A DNA stretch of 34,812 bases from Salinicola salarius (lineage in GTDB: Bacteria > Pseudomonadota > Gammaproteobacteria > Pseudomonadales > Halomonadaceae): NCBI RefSeq assembly GCF_003206135.1, contig NZ_PZJT01000019.1, positions 1 to 34,812 on the forward strand. The letters run 5' to 3'. This document shows, piece after piece, positions 16,244-25,209 of the stretch. How positions within the stretch are numbered: the first letter of the stretch is position 1; each line of letters starts with the position of its first letter. Position numbers and translations under genes: made by a program. The notes beneath the pieces are model-generated. The model did no database searches and had not been told where the DNA came from. It worked only from the letters and a program-made list of their open reading frames with translations.

Positions 16244-17029
16244 ATGCCCATTCCCAGCACCGGATCGAAATACACCCGCTTCCACCGTACCCGCTGCCAA
16301 ACCTGCAGCTTGAGCGCACTGTGTCTACCACTGGCGCTGGGAGCTCAGGATATGGATCAGTTCAACGCCATCATTCGCCGCCGCGCACCGCTCAAGAAGG
16401 GTGAAGCGCTGTTCTGTCAGGGCAATTCCTTTTCCAGCGTGTTTGCAGTTCGCTCCGGTAGCCTCAAGCAGGTGACGCTCGACCAGAATGGCGAAGAGCA
16501 GGTCACCCATTTCTACCTGCCCAGCGAGTTGATCGGCCTCGACAGCATCAGTGAACAGATTCATCCAGGCTATGTGATCGCGCTGGAGAGAACGTCGGTA
16601 TGTGAGATTCCCTTCAATCATCTCGACAGCCTCGCCGAACATATCCCTCAGCTTCGCCTGCAGCTGTTCCGCAGCATGAGCAAGGAAATGGGCGATGATC
16701 GCCGCATGATGCGCCTTTTATCGCGCAAAGTTCCCGATGAACGTCTAGCGAGCTTCTTCATCAATCTCGCCATGCGCTTTCAACGCTGCGGCTATTCACC
16801 GTGCAGCTTCCGCCTGCCAATGGCACGTAACGATATCGGCAACTACCTCGGCCTTGCCGTGGAAACCATCAGCCGCATCTTGGGCCGTTTCCAGCAGCAA
16901 CAATTGATGGCGATCCAGGGCCGCGAGGTACATATCCTCGATTTTGAAGCACTCAATATCCTTGCCGAAACGCAGGGATGCCAACTTGACCAGGCCCGCA
17001 CGCGGACAAGCTCTGACGCCTCGGCATGA
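16244..17029 (+). CDS. fnr: FNR/ANR-type oxygen-sensing transcription regulator
   Basis: A 261-residue Crp-Fnr family protein. The N-terminal cysteine group C18-x2-C21-x5-C27 and a central C120 are the four ligands of the oxygen-labile [4Fe-4S] cluster, as in E. coli FNR (C20, C23, C29, C122). The cyclic-nucleotide-like sensor domain spans about 40-160, the dimer helix about 130-160, and the helix-turn-helix about 193-215. The recognition helix contains E207-T-I-S210-R211, the FNR trio that reads TTGAT. It should act as a dimer in the absence of oxygen and is likely the activator of the divergent nar operon. GGGAG lies 7 nt before the ATG. It could be named anr in this lineage. Confidence 0.95.
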   Translation: MPIPSTGSKYTRFHRTRCQTCSLSALCLPLALGAQDMDQFNAIIRRRAPLKKGEALFCQGNSFSSVFAVRSGSLKQVTLDQNGEEQVTHFYLPSELIGLDSISEQIHPGYVIALERTSVCEIPFNHLDSLAEHIPQLRLQLFRSMSKEMGDDRRMMRLLSRKVPDERLASFFINLAMRFQRCGYSPCSFRLPMARNDIGNYLGLAVETISRILGRFQQQQLMAIQGREVHILDFEALNILAETQGCQLDQARTRTSSDASA

Positions 17030-17086
17030 AGAGGCTTTGCATCGATATGGCCGAGACGGAATCCGTTCGCGAGAAACTGCCGCCTC

Positions 17087-17815
17087 TCAGACGCGCCGGT
17101 AGATGAGATCCCAGACGCCGTGACCCAGGCGCTCGCCGCGCTGTTCGAACTTGGTCAGCGGGCGGAAATCGGGGCGCTCGACGTAGGGCGCCGTCTCGGC
17201 CGGCGCGGTGTTGACGAACCCCGGCGCCTCGGCCATCACCTCCGCCATGAACTCGGCGTAGGCCTGCCAATCGGTCGCCATGTGCAGCTTGCCGCCCGGC
17301 TCGAGGCGGGAACGTACCAGCTCGACGAACGGCAACTGCACGATACGCCGCTTGTGATGTTTCTTCTTGGGCCACGGGTCGGGGAAGAAGAGCTGCAGCG
17401 TGTCGATGCTCGCTTCCGGCAGGCAGTCCGCCAGCACGGCGAGCGCATCCTCGCGATAAACACGCAGGTTGGTGAGCCCGCGTTTGTCGGCCTCGTCGAG
17501 CAGCTTGCCCACGCCGGGTGCGTGAACCTCGATGCCGATGAAGTCCGTCTCGGGATGGCGCTCGGCCTGCTCGACCAGCGACTTGCCCATGCCGAAGCCG
17601 ATCTCCACCACGCAGGGCGCCTTGCGGCCGAACAGCTGCTCGAGATCCTGGCGGCCATCGGCCAGCGTCAGCCCCCACTTGGGCCAGACCTCCTTCAGGC
17701 CACGCTCCTGCGCCGCCGTCATGCGTCCGGCGCGCAGCACGTAACTCTTGATGCCACGGCGCACGGGCGCCTCTTCGGCGGGGGATTGGGTATCGGGCGT
17801 CGTCTTGTCAGTCAT
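17087..17815 (-). CDS. trmB: tRNA (guanine-N7-)-methyltransferase
   Basis: TrmB makes m7G46 in the variable loop of tRNAs, using S-adenosylmethionine. The 242-residue protein has the SAM-binding motif [12 protein letters not shown] at about residues 69-80, the acidic loop [11 protein letters not shown], and the signature [15 protein letters not shown] at about 142-156. The first ~35 residues are a variable acidic lead followed by [14 protein letters not shown], normal for the gammaproteobacterial type. There is no purine-rich Shine-Dalgarno before the ATG (the leader there reads TTCCTCCGC), so initiation may be weak or coupled to thiG upstream. It is convergent with fnr and follows thiG by 75 nt. 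Confidence 0.96.
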   Translation of the reverse strand: MTDKTTPDTQSPAEEAPVRRGIKSYVLRAGRMTAAQERGLKEVWPKWGLTLADGRQDLEQLFGRKAPCVVEIGFGMGKSLVEQAERHPETDFIGIEVHAPGVGKLLDEADKRGLTNLRVYREDALAVLADCLPEASIDTLQLFFPDPWPKKKHHKRRIVQLPFVELVRSRLEPGGKLHMATDWQAYAEFMAEVMAEAPGFVNTAPAETAPYVERPDFRPLTKFEQRGERLGHGVWDLIYRRV

Positions 17816-17847
17816 GCGGAGGAATCAACAGGGCAAGTAAAGGAAAT

Positions 17848-17868
17848 GGCCGCTGGCTGGCAGCGGCC
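17848..17868. terminator. Hairpin between thiG and trmB
   Basis: A perfect 8-bp stem (GGCCGCTG at 17848-17855 with CAGCGGCC at 17861-17868) has a 5-nt loop. On the minus strand it is followed by ATTTCCTTTAC, a broken T-rich run. It may partially terminate the thiSG transcript before trmB. Confidence 0.4.
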
Positions 17869-17890
17869 CTGCGGGAGTCGACCGGAAGGC

Positions 17891-18688
17891 TCAGGCGTTG
17901 ATCCGCCCGGCGAACGGCGAAGAGGGGCTGGCGCTCTGGCGACGCGGCATGCGTTCGGCGAGAAACCCCTCGCGCCCGGCTTCGATCGCCTTGCGCATGG
18001 CGTGGGCCATCATCACCGGATGCCTGGCGTGGGCGATGGCGGAATTCATCAGCACGCCATCGCAGCCCATCTCCATTGCCAACGCCGCATCGGAAGCCAT
18101 GCCGATCCCGGCATCGACCAGCACCGGCACCTCGGCGTGCTCGATGATGAGCGCCAGCGTCGCCGGATTGAGCAGGCCATTGCCGGAGCCGATCAGCGAG
18201 CCCAGCGGCATCACCGCGCAGCAGCCGCGCTTTTCGAGTTCCTTGGCAACGATCGGATCGTCGCTGGTGTAGACCATGACGTCGAAGCCGTCGTTGACCA
18301 GGGTCTCGGCGGCGGCCAGCGTCTCGACCACGTTGGGATAGAGCGTTTTCTCGTCGCCCAGCACTTCGAGCTTGACCAGGTTGTGGCCATCGAGCAGTTC
18401 GCGCGCGAGCTTGCAGGTCCGCACGGCATCCTTGGCGGTGTAACAGCCGGCCGTATTGGGCAGCAGCGTGTAGCGCGACGGCGATATCGCATCGAGCAGG
18501 TTGGGCTCGTCCGGGTTCTGGCCCAGGTTGGTCCGGCGGACCGCGAACGTCACCACGTCGGCAGCGCTGGCCTCGATGGCTGCGGCGGTTTCGTCGAAGT
18601 CGCGGTATTTACCGGTGCCGACCAGCAATCGAGACGCAAAGCGGCGTCCGGCCACGATCAGCGGGGTGTCCTGGATCAACTGAGACAT
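17891..18688 (-). CDS. thiG: Thiazole synthase
   Basis: ThiG builds the thiazole phosphate of thiamine from deoxyxylulose 5-phosphate, dehydroglycine and ThiS thiocarboxylate. The 265-residue TIM-barrel protein has the family stretches [12 protein letters not shown] (18-29), TFAVRRTN, the catalytic lysine K106 in VKLEV, and the phosphate-binding [11 protein letters not shown] and [12 protein letters not shown] motifs. The C-terminal ~20 residues are variable. I chose the ATG at 18688 because similarity starts with MSQLIQD and AGGAGT lies just before it; an in-frame ATG at 18739 lacks support. It follows thiS by 31 nt in one operon. Confidence 0.97.
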   Translation of the reverse strand: MSQLIQDTPLIVAGRRFASRLLVGTGKYRDFDETAAAIEASAADVVTFAVRRTNLGQNPDEPNLLDAISPSRYTLLPNTAGCYTAKDAVRTCKLARELLDGHNLVKLEVLGDEKTLYPNVVETLAAAETLVNDGFDVMVYTSDDPIVAKELEKRGCCAVMPLGSLIGSGNGLLNPATLALIIEHAEVPVLVDAGIGMASDAALAMEMGCDGVLMNSAIAHARHPVMMAHAMRKAIEAGREGFLAERMPRRQSASPSSPFAGRINA

Positions 18689-18719
18689 GAATGACTCCTG
18701 GTCATGGATCTGGCGGGGA

Positions 18720-18920
18720 TCACCCCCCGCCGATGGCATGCACGATCTCCACGCTGTCGCCGTCGTTCAGGCGCGTCTGCGCGTGCAGGCTGCGTGGCAC
18801 GATCTCTTCGTTGACTTCGATGGCGATACGCCGCCCCGTCAGGCCGAGCGAATCGACCAGTTGGGCCAGTGTCTGCTCGCCATCGAGCTGGCTGGGTTCA
18901 CCGTTGAGCTGAATCTGCAT
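18720..18920 (-). CDS. thiS: Sulfur carrier protein ThiS
   Basis: ThiS carries sulfur as a C-terminal thiocarboxylate to ThiG. This 66-residue ubiquitin-like protein starts MQIQLNGEP, has the usual LVDSLGL and [13 protein letters not shown] stretches, and ends in the required Gly-Gly, preceded by HAIGG. The ATG at 18920 is fixed by GGGAGG 6 nt upstream; an upstream ATG at 18956 in the same frame has no such site. I looked for a thiamine pyrophosphate riboswitch: only 68 bp separate it from the upstream gene, and no THI-box was seen there. Confidence 0.95.
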   Translation of the reverse strand: MQIQLNGEPSQLDGEQTLAQLVDSLGLTGRRIAIEVNEEIVPRSLHAQTRLNDGDSVEIVHAIGGG

Positions 18921-18947
18921 GGCGGCCTCCCTGAAGCAGATCTCGAG

Positions 18948-18967
18948 GAGGCGCATTGTAGCGCCTC
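18948..18967. other. Hairpin between the AGCS symporter gene and thiS
   Basis: A perfect 7-bp stem (GAGGCGC at 18948-18954 with GCGCCTC at 18961-18967) encloses a 6-nt loop. No T-run follows in either direction. It sits 22 nt after the symporter stop and 28 nt before the thiS start codon, so it may separate the two transcripts or stabilise an mRNA end. Confidence 0.35.
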
Positions 18968-18988
18968 AAGGAGAACCAGGCATCCCGG

Positions 18989-20485
18989 TCAGGCGTCGCG
19001 CGCGACTCGGTCGGTGCTTTCGCGCGCGGGCCAGACGTCGGCGTCGACCTGTTCGGGGCGCTTCAGCACCTTCTTGGGATCGAACGTCGGCTCGTGCACG
19101 CCCGCCTTGCGTTGACGCTCGTAATCCTTGAGCACGCGCAGCGCGATCGGACACAGCAGCAGAATCGCGATGAGGTTGGTCGTGGCCATCAGCCCCATGG
19201 CGAGATCGGCAAAGTCCCACACGAACTGCAACTGCGCTACGGAGCCGATCATGACCATTGCCAGCACCGCAACCCGCAGTACCGAAACCGCGGCCTTGCC
19301 ACGGTCCCGGAACAGATATTCGATGTTGATCTGCGAGTAGGAGAAGTTGGCGATGATCGAGGTGAACGCGAACAGGAAGATGGCGATCGCGATGAAGATC
19401 TCGCCGAAGCTGCCAAGGTGATCGACCATCGCGTCCTGGGTCAACTGGATGCCGACGATATCCTGGCCCGGCGAGGTGCTCATCAGGCGCTCGTAGACGC
19501 CGGAGAGCAGGATCACCACTGCCGTGCAGCTGCAGATCACCAGGGTATCGATGAATACGCCGAAGGACTGCACCAGCCCCTGGGCCGCCGGATGTTTGAC
19601 ATCAGCCTGAGCGGCAGCGTTGGGCGCCGAGCCCATGCCCGCTTCGTTGGAGAACAGGCCACGCTTGATGCCGTTTTCCATCGCGATCTTGATGGTGTAA
19701 CCGACGGCGCCGCCCACCGCCGGGCCATAGCCGAAGGCACTCTTGACGATCAGTTCCAGCATGGCCGGCACCTCGCTGATATTCATCACCAGCACGTACA
19801 GCGCCACCAGGAAGTATCCGATGGCCATGATCGGCACGATCTTCTCGGCGGTGCGCGCCACGGACTTGAGCCCGCCGTAGATCACCAGCGCGGTGATGAT
19901 CACTAGCGCGACGCCGGTCACCCAGTTGGGGATCGAGAACGCCTGGGACAGCCCCTGCGCAATGGTGTTGGACTGCGCGCCGTTGAAGGCCAGGCCGTAG
20001 GCGATGAGCAGGAAAATGGCGAACAGCACGCTCATCCAGCGCTGCCCCAGCGCCCGCTCGATGTAGTAAGCGGGGCCGCCGCGGAAGACGCCGTCCTCGT
20101 TGCGCTTCTTGTAGGTCTGGGCCAGGGTCGACTCGATGAACGAGGTCGCGAAGCCGACCAGCGCCGTCATCCACATCCAGAAGATCGCTCCGGGGCCGCC
20201 GACCCACAGCGCGATCGCCACGCCAGCGAGGTTGCCGGTGCCGACCCGCGCCGCCAGCGAGGTCGCGAAGGCCTGGAAGCCGCTGACGCCACTGCCGGAG
20301 CCGCGGCTGTTGAAGGTGACGCGAGCCATGTGACCGAACAGCCGGAACTGCATGAAACCGGTGAGCACAGTGAACAGAACTCCCGCACCCAACAGCAGAT
20401 AGAGCAGAATATAGGTCCAGACGAATTCGCTGATCGGAGTCATGACCGCGTAGACCGCGTCGTGAAGCGTGTTGATGAATTCCAT
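18989..20485 (-). CDS. Alanine/glycine:cation symporter (AGCS family)
   Basis: A 498-residue inner-membrane protein that imports alanine or glycine together with Na+ (or H+). The family signature appears at about residues 70-130 (FATSLAARVGTGNLAGVA, then WMTALVGFATSFIESTLAQTYK), with GGPAYYIERALG after it and SNEAGMGSAPNAAA near residue 275. About 11 membrane helices are visible. The C-terminal ~40 residues are hydrophilic and charged. AAGGA lies 9 nt before the ATG. A good sigma-70 promoter with a palindrome in its spacer lies 63-91 bp upstream. The exact substrate is not determinable from sequence. Confidence 0.94.
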   Translation of the reverse strand: MEFINTLHDAVYAVMTPISEFVWTYILLYLLLGAGVLFTVLTGFMQFRLFGHMARVTFNSRGSGSGVSGFQAFATSLAARVGTGNLAGVAIALWVGGPGAIFWMWMTALVGFATSFIESTLAQTYKKRNEDGVFRGGPAYYIERALGQRWMSVLFAIFLLIAYGLAFNGAQSNTIAQGLSQAFSIPNWVTGVALVIITALVIYGGLKSVARTAEKIVPIMAIGYFLVALYVLVMNISEVPAMLELIVKSAFGYGPAVGGAVGYTIKIAMENGIKRGLFSNEAGMGSAPNAAAQADVKHPAAQGLVQSFGVFIDTLVICSCTAVVILLSGVYERLMSTSPGQDIVGIQLTQDAMVDHLGSFGEIFIAIAIFLFAFTSIIANFSYSQINIEYLFRDRGKAAVSVLRVAVLAMVMIGSVAQLQFVWDFADLAMGLMATTNLIAILLLCPIALRVLKDYERQRKAGVHEPTFDPKKVLKRPEQVDADVWPARESTDRVARDA

Positions 20486-20547
20486 TTCGGAGATCCTTAT
20501 GGATAACGATGACGTCGCAAACGCTGCAGGGCGGCTGCCGAGGCGGT

Positions 20548-20576
20548 TTTTTACGCGCTAGACTAGCGGGCGTCAA
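20548..20576 (-). promoter_or_regulatory. Sigma-70 promoter of the AGCS gene with an operator-like palindrome
   Basis: Read on the minus strand, TTGACG (20576-20571) and TAAAAA (20553-20548) are separated by exactly 17 nt. The spacer contains a perfect 13-nt palindrome, CGCTAG-A-CTAGCG (20556-20568), in a position where a bound repressor would block RNA polymerase. Confidence 0.6.
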
Positions 20577-20627
20577 TTCCGCGGCTGACGCCCTCTAGAA
20601 GCATAGTCGCCATCAAGGAGTCGCAAC

Positions 20628-21014
20628 ATGCATCAAAAGTGGGCCTGGAGTTTCGCTGCCCTGAGCGGATTCGTTCTCGTGGCGGCCGGTGCCTTTGGCG
20701 CCCATGCGCTGGCCAGCACGCTCTCCCCGCGCGATCTTGAAGTCTTTCATACCGCCGTGCGCTACCAAGCCTGGCACACCCTGGCCATCATGGCCGTGCT
20801 CGCCTGGCATGGACAACGCGCCCTGCGGGGGCAGATGCTCGCCGTCGGTCTCTGGTTCGCGGGCATGGTGCTGTTCAGCGGCTCGCTCTACTGCCTGGTG
20901 CTCGTTGGCGCACGCCCGCTGGGGATCGTCACGCCCTTCGGCGGTCTGCTGTTGATGGCGGGCTGGCTGGTGCTGGCATGGAGTGCCTGGCGTCAACGGC
21001 CGGCTACGGCGTAG
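20628..21014 (+). CDS. DUF423 membrane protein (YgdD-like)
   Basis: A 128-residue inner-membrane protein with four hydrophobic helices. The pattern is that of DUF423/YgdD: an N-terminal LSGFVLVAAGAFGAHAL helix, a polar link with FHTAVRYQAWHTLA, and a final helix with TPFGGLLLMAGW. The molecular function of the family is unknown. AAGGAG lies 7 nt before the ATG. It is divergent from the AGCS gene and convergent with the thioesterase gene. Confidence 0.92.
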   Translation: MHQKWAWSFAALSGFVLVAAGAFGAHALASTLSPRDLEVFHTAVRYQAWHTLAIMAVLAWHGQRALRGQMLAVGLWFAGMVLFSGSLYCLVLVGARPLGIVTPFGGLLLMAGWLVLAWSAWRQRPATA

Positions 21015-21043
21015 ATCGAAGCGTCCTGCATCGGACCCGCGCG

Positions 21044-21460
21044 TCAATCATCCCGATCCGGCAGCACGTAGGTCGCCGTCACCAGCGCGACGGGCTCGTC
21101 GTCGCCAGTGGAAAAGAGCTGGACCTCGCCTACCGCGAGACGCTGGCCGAGCTTGAGAATGCGTGCGTTGGCGATCAGGTCCCGATCGCTGCGCGCACGC
21201 CGCAGAAAATGGCAATTGAGGTTGCTGGTCACCGCCATTGCCTCCGGCCCGATCTGGGCCAGAACCGCCACGTAGAGACAGACATCGGCCAGATTGACCA
21301 TCGTCGGGCCGGAGACACAGGCGCCGGGGCGCAGATGCTCGTCCTCGATCGCCAGGCTCATGGTTGCCCGCATGTGATCGACGGCCTCGATGGTGCCCTG
21401 ACGCTGGGGAAAGACGTCATCGAGGAAATCCTCGATTTCGGCGGCGGTCATTACGGTCAT
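21044..21460 (-). CDS. PaaI-family hotdog thioesterase
   Basis: A 138-residue single-domain hotdog protein, probably hydrolysing an acyl-CoA. Visible features are the N-terminal helix (AAEIEDFLDDVFPQ), the LRPGACVSGPTMVNLADVCLYVA central helix region at about 45-67 with its conserved G-P-x-x-x-x-x-D arrangement, and the strands TSNLNCHFLRRA and VALVTATYVLP. The substrate is unknown. I chose the ATG at 21460 since GGGAGAG lies just upstream; 26 extra residues in the open frame above it are Pro/Ser-rich and not family-like. A second ATG three codons on is also possible. Confidence 0.87.
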   Translation of the reverse strand: MTVMTAAEIEDFLDDVFPQRQGTIEAVDHMRATMSLAIEDEHLRPGACVSGPTMVNLADVCLYVAVLAQIGPEAMAVTSNLNCHFLRRARSDRDLIANARILKLGQRLAVGEVQLFSTGDDEPVALVTATYVLPDRDD

Positions 21461-21566
21461 CGGACTCTCCCTGGACGGCGGCGCGACAGGCGGCACAGGA
21501 TTCGACGGGGAAACAGCGCTGCCGTCAAGATAGCGCAAGCCACCAGCAAGTCACAGAGGGAAAACT

Positions 21567-21785
21567 GCGAGCCGCGAGCCGTAAGCCGCGAGCCGCGAGC
21601 CGCGAGCCGCGAGCCGCGAAAGTCAGCATGTGCTTGTAGCGAAGGAAAGGGTCAGCGACATCAGTCGCTGGCCCTTTTCGTAGCCCGTAGCTGCTGTTTA
21701 GCGCCCCGAAGCCGGCGCAGTCGTAGCTCGTAGCTCGTAGCTCGTAGCTCGTAGCTCGTAGCTCGTAGCTCGTAGCTCGTAGCCT
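21567..21785. repeat. Complete REP-like element with heptamer arrays on both sides (copy 2)
   Basis: The left side has seven tandem heptamers of GCGAGCC type (21567-21615, one variant). A ~30-nt link leads to a hairpin of 14 bp with loop ATCA (21646-21677, one G-T pair), which ends in TTTT on the plus strand. On the right come GTAGCCC and GTAGCTG, a 29-nt link, then eight perfect GTAGCTC heptamers (21723-21778) and a partial one ending at 21785. The right heptamer read in reverse is ACGAGCT, so the two arrays are inverted versions of one RCGAGCY unit. The array touches the glcB stop codon (21784-21786). The hairpin probably ends the glcB transcript. Confidence 0.85.
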
Positions 21786-23985
21786 AGTGCTTCGCCTTGT
21801 CCACGGCACGCCAGTGGTGCAGCAACGGCTCGGTGTAGCCGGAAGGCTGTTCACGACCCTTGAAGATCAAATCCGAAGCGGCCTGGAAGGCGGTGGAGTC
21901 CGTCAAGTGCGAGGTCATCGGCGTATAGCTCGGGTCGCCGGCGTTCTGCTCGTCCACCACCTTGGCCATGCGCTCCAGCGTCTCGCGCACCTGGGCTTCA
22001 TCGACGATGCCGTGGTGCAGCCAGTTGGCGATGTGCTGGCTGGAGATACGCAGCGTGGCGCGGTCTTCCATCAGCCCGACGTCGTGGATATCCGGCACCT
22101 TGGAACAGCCAACGCCGTGTTCGACCCAGCGCACCACGTAGCCGAGAATGCCCTGGCAGTTGTTGTCGAGCTCCTGCTGGATCTCCTCGGCGCTCCAGGC
22201 GGCGTTGGGGTCGACCGGCACGGTCAGCAGGTCATCGAGCAGGTCGCTTGTCCCTTGGCTCTCCAGCTCGCGGCCCTGATCTTCCAGGTCGCGCTGAATG
22301 GCGTCCACATCGATCTGGTGATAATGCAGCGCATGCAGCACCGCCGCGGTCGGTGACGGCACCCAGGCAGTGTTGGCGCCGGCCTTGGGATGCCCCACTT
22401 TCTGCTCGAGCATCGCCGCCATCAGATCCGGCATCGCCCACATGCCCTTGCCGATCTGGGCCCGTCCGCGCAGCCCGCAGGCCAGCCCGATCTGCACGTT
22501 GCTGCGCTCGTAGGCGGCGATCCACTTGCTGCCTTTCATGTCGCCCTTGCGCAGCATCGGTCCCGCGTTCATGGCGGTATGCATCTCGTCGCCGGTACGA
22601 TCGAGGAAGCCGGTATTGATGAAGGCGACCCGCGAGGAGGCCGCGTCGATGCAGGCCTTGAGGTTGACCGAGGTGCGGCGCTCCTCGTCCATGATGCCCA
22701 TCTTCAGCGTGTTCGCAGGCAGCCCGAGCAGTTGCTCGACACGCCTGAACAGCTCGTCGGCAAAGGCGACTTCCTTGGGGCCATGCATCTTGGGCTTGAC
22801 GATATAGAGCGATCCGGCACGCGAGTTGCCGCGCTCCTGCTTCAAATCATGCAGGCCGATCAGCGAGGTCATCACCGCATCCAGAATGCCCTCGGGGATC
22901 TCGCTGCCCTCGCCATCGAGAATGGCCGGCGTGGTCATCAGGTGGCCGACGTTGCGCACGAACATCAGCGAGCGGCCCGGCAGCGTCAGCGAGCCACCAT
23001 CCGGCAGGGTATAGTCGCGATCCGGATTGAGACGCCGGGTCACGGTCTTGCCGCCCTTCTCGAAGCGCTCCTCGAGATCGCCCTTCATCAGGCCGAGCCA
23101 GTTGCGATAGACCAGCGTCTTGTCTTCGGCGTCGACGGCGGCGACGGAGTCCTCGCAATCCATGATCGTGGTGACCGCCGCCTCGACCAGCAGATCCTTC
23201 ACGTGCGCCGGATCCGTCTTGCCGATCGGATGCTCGGCATCGAACTGGATCTCGAGATGCAGGCCATGGTTGGAGAGCAGGATCGCCTCGGGCGATGCCG
23301 CGTCGCCGCGGAAGCCGACGAACTGGCCGGGATTCTTCAGGCCGGTGTCGCGCCCGCCTTCGAGCGTGACCGACAGCCGGTTATCGCGAACGGCATAGCC
23401 AACCGCTTCCCGATGCGACCCGGTAGCCAGCGGTGCCGCCATATCGAGCACGTTGCGCGCGTAGCCGATCACTTTGGCGCCCCGCTTGGGGTTGTAGCCG
23501 CTCCCCTTCTCGGCGCCATCGGCCTCGTTGATCGCGTCGGTGCCGTAGAGCGCATCGTAGAGGCTGCCCCAACGCGCATTGGCCGCGTTGAGCGCATAAC
23601 GCGCATTGTTGACCGGCACCACCAGCTGCGGCCCGGCCTGGCGCGCGATTTCGGCATCGACGTTGGTCGTGGTGGCCTGCACGCTGGCCGGCGCCTCGAC
23701 CAGATAACCGATCTCCTTCAGGAAGGCGCGGTAGGCCGACATGTCCTTGATCTCGCCCGGATTGGCCCGGTGCCATTCATCGAGCCTGGCCTGGAGGCGA
23801 TCGCGCTCGGCCAGCAGTTCCCGATTGCGGGGAGCCAGATCGTGAACCAGCGCATCGAAGCCGGCCCAGAACGACTCGGCCTCGACACCGGTGCCCGGCA
23901 GCACTTCGTCGATGATGAAGCGCTCGAGCTCGGCGGCTACCTGTAGCCGGTGATGAGTGGTACGTTTTGTCGTATCGGATGTCAT
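21784..23985 (-). CDS. glcB: Malate synthase G
   Basis: It condenses glyoxylate with acetyl-CoA to malate in the glyoxylate/glycolate pathway, in the cytoplasm. The 733-residue protein is of G-type length (about 725). Family stretches include the N-terminal dimer/clasp part, [51 protein letters not shown], the active-site [15 protein letters not shown] and the late [10 protein letters not shown] motif. I chose the ATG at 23985 since GGAGG lies 6 nt upstream and the family begins there; 50 further residues upstream lie in the promoter region. No isocitrate lyase gene is in the window. An IclR-type palindrome lies 76-90 bp upstream of the start. The 3' end abuts the heptamer repeat array. Confidence 0.97.
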   Translation of the reverse strand: MTSDTTKRTTHHRLQVAAELERFIIDEVLPGTGVEAESFWAGFDALVHDLAPRNRELLAERDRLQARLDEWHRANPGEIKDMSAYRAFLKEIGYLVEAPASVQATTTNVDAEIARQAGPQLVVPVNNARYALNAANARWGSLYDALYGTDAINEADGAEKGSGYNPKRGAKVIGYARNVLDMAAPLATGSHREAVGYAVRDNRLSVTLEGGRDTGLKNPGQFVGFRGDAASPEAILLSNHGLHLEIQFDAEHPIGKTDPAHVKDLLVEAAVTTIMDCEDSVAAVDAEDKTLVYRNWLGLMKGDLEERFEKGGKTVTRRLNPDRDYTLPDGGSLTLPGRSLMFVRNVGHLMTTPAILDGEGSEIPEGILDAVMTSLIGLHDLKQERGNSRAGSLYIVKPKMHGPKEVAFADELFRRVEQLLGLPANTLKMGIMDEERRTSVNLKACIDAASSRVAFINTGFLDRTGDEMHTAMNAGPMLRKGDMKGSKWIAAYERSNVQIGLACGLRGRAQIGKGMWAMPDLMAAMLEQKVGHPKAGANTAWVPSPTAAVLHALHYHQIDVDAIQRDLEDQGRELESQGTSDLLDDLLTVPVDPNAAWSAEEIQQELDNNCQGILGYVVRWVEHGVGCSKVPDIHDVGLMEDRATLRISSQHIANWLHHGIVDEAQVRETLERMAKVVDEQNAGDPSYTPMTSHLTDSTAFQAASDLIFKGREQPSGYTEPLLHHWRAVDKAKH

Positions 23986-24060
23986 GTCAGCCTCCAGATC
24001 GGCAGTCGCCCAAGCCATGGCCGTCGCTCCGCGACGCCATCGAGCCCGAAAGACCGTTTG

Positions 24061-24075
24061 TGGAAAATATTTCCA
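24061..24075. promoter_or_regulatory. IclR-type operator upstream of glcB
   Basis: TGGAAAATATTTCCA is a perfect 6-3-6 palindrome. It agrees with the E. coli IclR consensus as I recall it (TGGAAATNATTTCCA) at all but one position. On the minus strand it overlaps a possible -10 (AATATT), with TTATGA 17 nt further up as -35. Repression of malate synthase by IclR is established for aceB in E. coli; its use here is inferred. Confidence 0.6.
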
Positions 24076-24207
24076 TAACCGTTCGACATCATAATCAGCC
24101 CGGCGGGCGTTGTCTCCTTCGACCTTCGTTACCACTATCCGTTCAGGCCTGCATCATGGCCTCGACAGCGCACGGCGAGTAGCATAGGCGGACCAGGAGA
24201 CACACGC

Positions 24208-25209
24208 ATGCTCGACTTTTCGCCACTGAAGACCGTTGGCACCGTCCGCCATATCGAAGCGCCCACCGATTCGCCGCTGGCGAGCTATCTCGATCACTAC
24301 CAGCTGGCAGCGTTACTGCAGGCCAACGAAGACATCCGGCTTCATGCCGGCTTTCTGCAGGCCGAGGGAGAGGGAGGCAGAACCTTCGAACTGTGGACTC
24401 AGGTATGGGCCCCGCCCGCGCCTCGCGGAACGATCTTCGTGGTTCACGGTTACTTCGATCATCTCGGCCTTTATGGCCATCTGCTCGAGCGCCTGCTGGC
24501 ACAGGACTGGCAGGTCGTGATGTGGGATCTGCCCGGACACGGGCTCTCCAGCGGCGCCCGCGCGACCATCGATGACTTTACCGATTACGTGAAGTGCTTC
24601 AACCATATCGAACGGCAGATAGCGGATCTCTCTCTCGCCCCAGGGCCGTGGCTGGCGATCGGCCAGAGTACCGGCGCCTCGATCGTGGCCACCGATGCGC
24701 TGGCTCGCGGTGAACAGGCGCCCTGGCAAGGCCTGGTACTGCTGGCGCCGCTGGTCCGCCCCTGGGGCTGGAACCAGTCGCGCTGGCTCCACCGTATCGC
24801 CAGCCCCTTCGTGGATACCATCCCCCGCAAGTATCGCGCCAATACCACCAACCTCGATTTCGCCGATTTCCTGCGCCTTCACGACCCGCTGCAGGACGAT
24901 CACCTGGCCTTGACCTGGGTCACCGCGATGCGCCGCTGGATGCCGACACTGCTCAAGCGCCCGCCCAGCGAGCTGCCCGTGCTGATTCTGCAGGGGGAGC
25001 AGGATCTGACCGTCGACTGGAGCTGGAACCTGAAGGCACTGCGCAGGAAGTTTCCGCAGGCCCAGGTGGTGCGCCACCCCGAGGCACGACACCACCTGGT
25101 CAACGAGGCGGAGCCGATTCGCCACGTCCTGTTCGCGGCGCTCGACGATTTCCTGATGCGCTTCGCCGCGACGCACCCGCCCGCTCCCCTGACCAAGTCG
25201 GTGCCATGA
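24208..25209 (+). CDS. Alpha/beta hydrolase (lysophospholipase/monoglyceride lipase type)
   Basis: A 333-residue serine hydrolase without signal peptide. Residues 75-110 show the typical TIFVVHGYFDHLGLYGHL and WDLPGHGLSSG segments. The nucleophile elbow is G152-Q-S154-T-G. The acid is probably the Asp in GEQDLTVDW and the histidine is in RHHLVNE near residue 290. This arrangement fits the PldB/serine aminopeptidase S33 group acting on lysolipids or monoglycerides; the true substrate is unknown. GGAGA lies about 8 nt before the ATG. Its stop overlaps the start of the lipoprotein gene (ATGA), so the two are made together. Confidence 0.9.
   Translation: MLDFSPLKTVGTVRHIEAPTDSPLASYLDHYQLAALLQANEDIRLHAGFLQAEGEGGRTFELWTQVWAPPAPRGTIFVVHGYFDHLGLYGHLLERLLAQDWQVVMWDLPGHGLSSGARATIDDFTDYVKCFNHIERQIADLSLAPGPWLAIGQSTGASIVATDALARGEQAPWQGLVLLAPLVRPWGWNQSRWLHRIASPFVDTIPRKYRANTTNLDFADFLRLHDPLQDDHLALTWVTAMRRWMPTLLKRPPSELPVLILQGEQDLTVDWSWNLKALRRKFPQAQVVRHPEARHHLVNEAEPIRHVLFAALDDFLMRFAATHPPAPLTKSVP

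Noticed and set aside
18921..18988. Thiamine pyrophosphate riboswitch before thiS
   Set aside because: The 68-bp gap is too short, and it contains only a simple 7-bp hairpin without THI-box motifs.
21567..21785. Possible CRISPR array
   Set aside because: The repeat unit is only 7 bp with no spacers between units, and no cas genes are present.
22390..23946. 518-residue open frame opposite glcB
   Set aside because: Antisense shadow of a conserved enzyme gene; no recognisable domain or ribosome-binding site.
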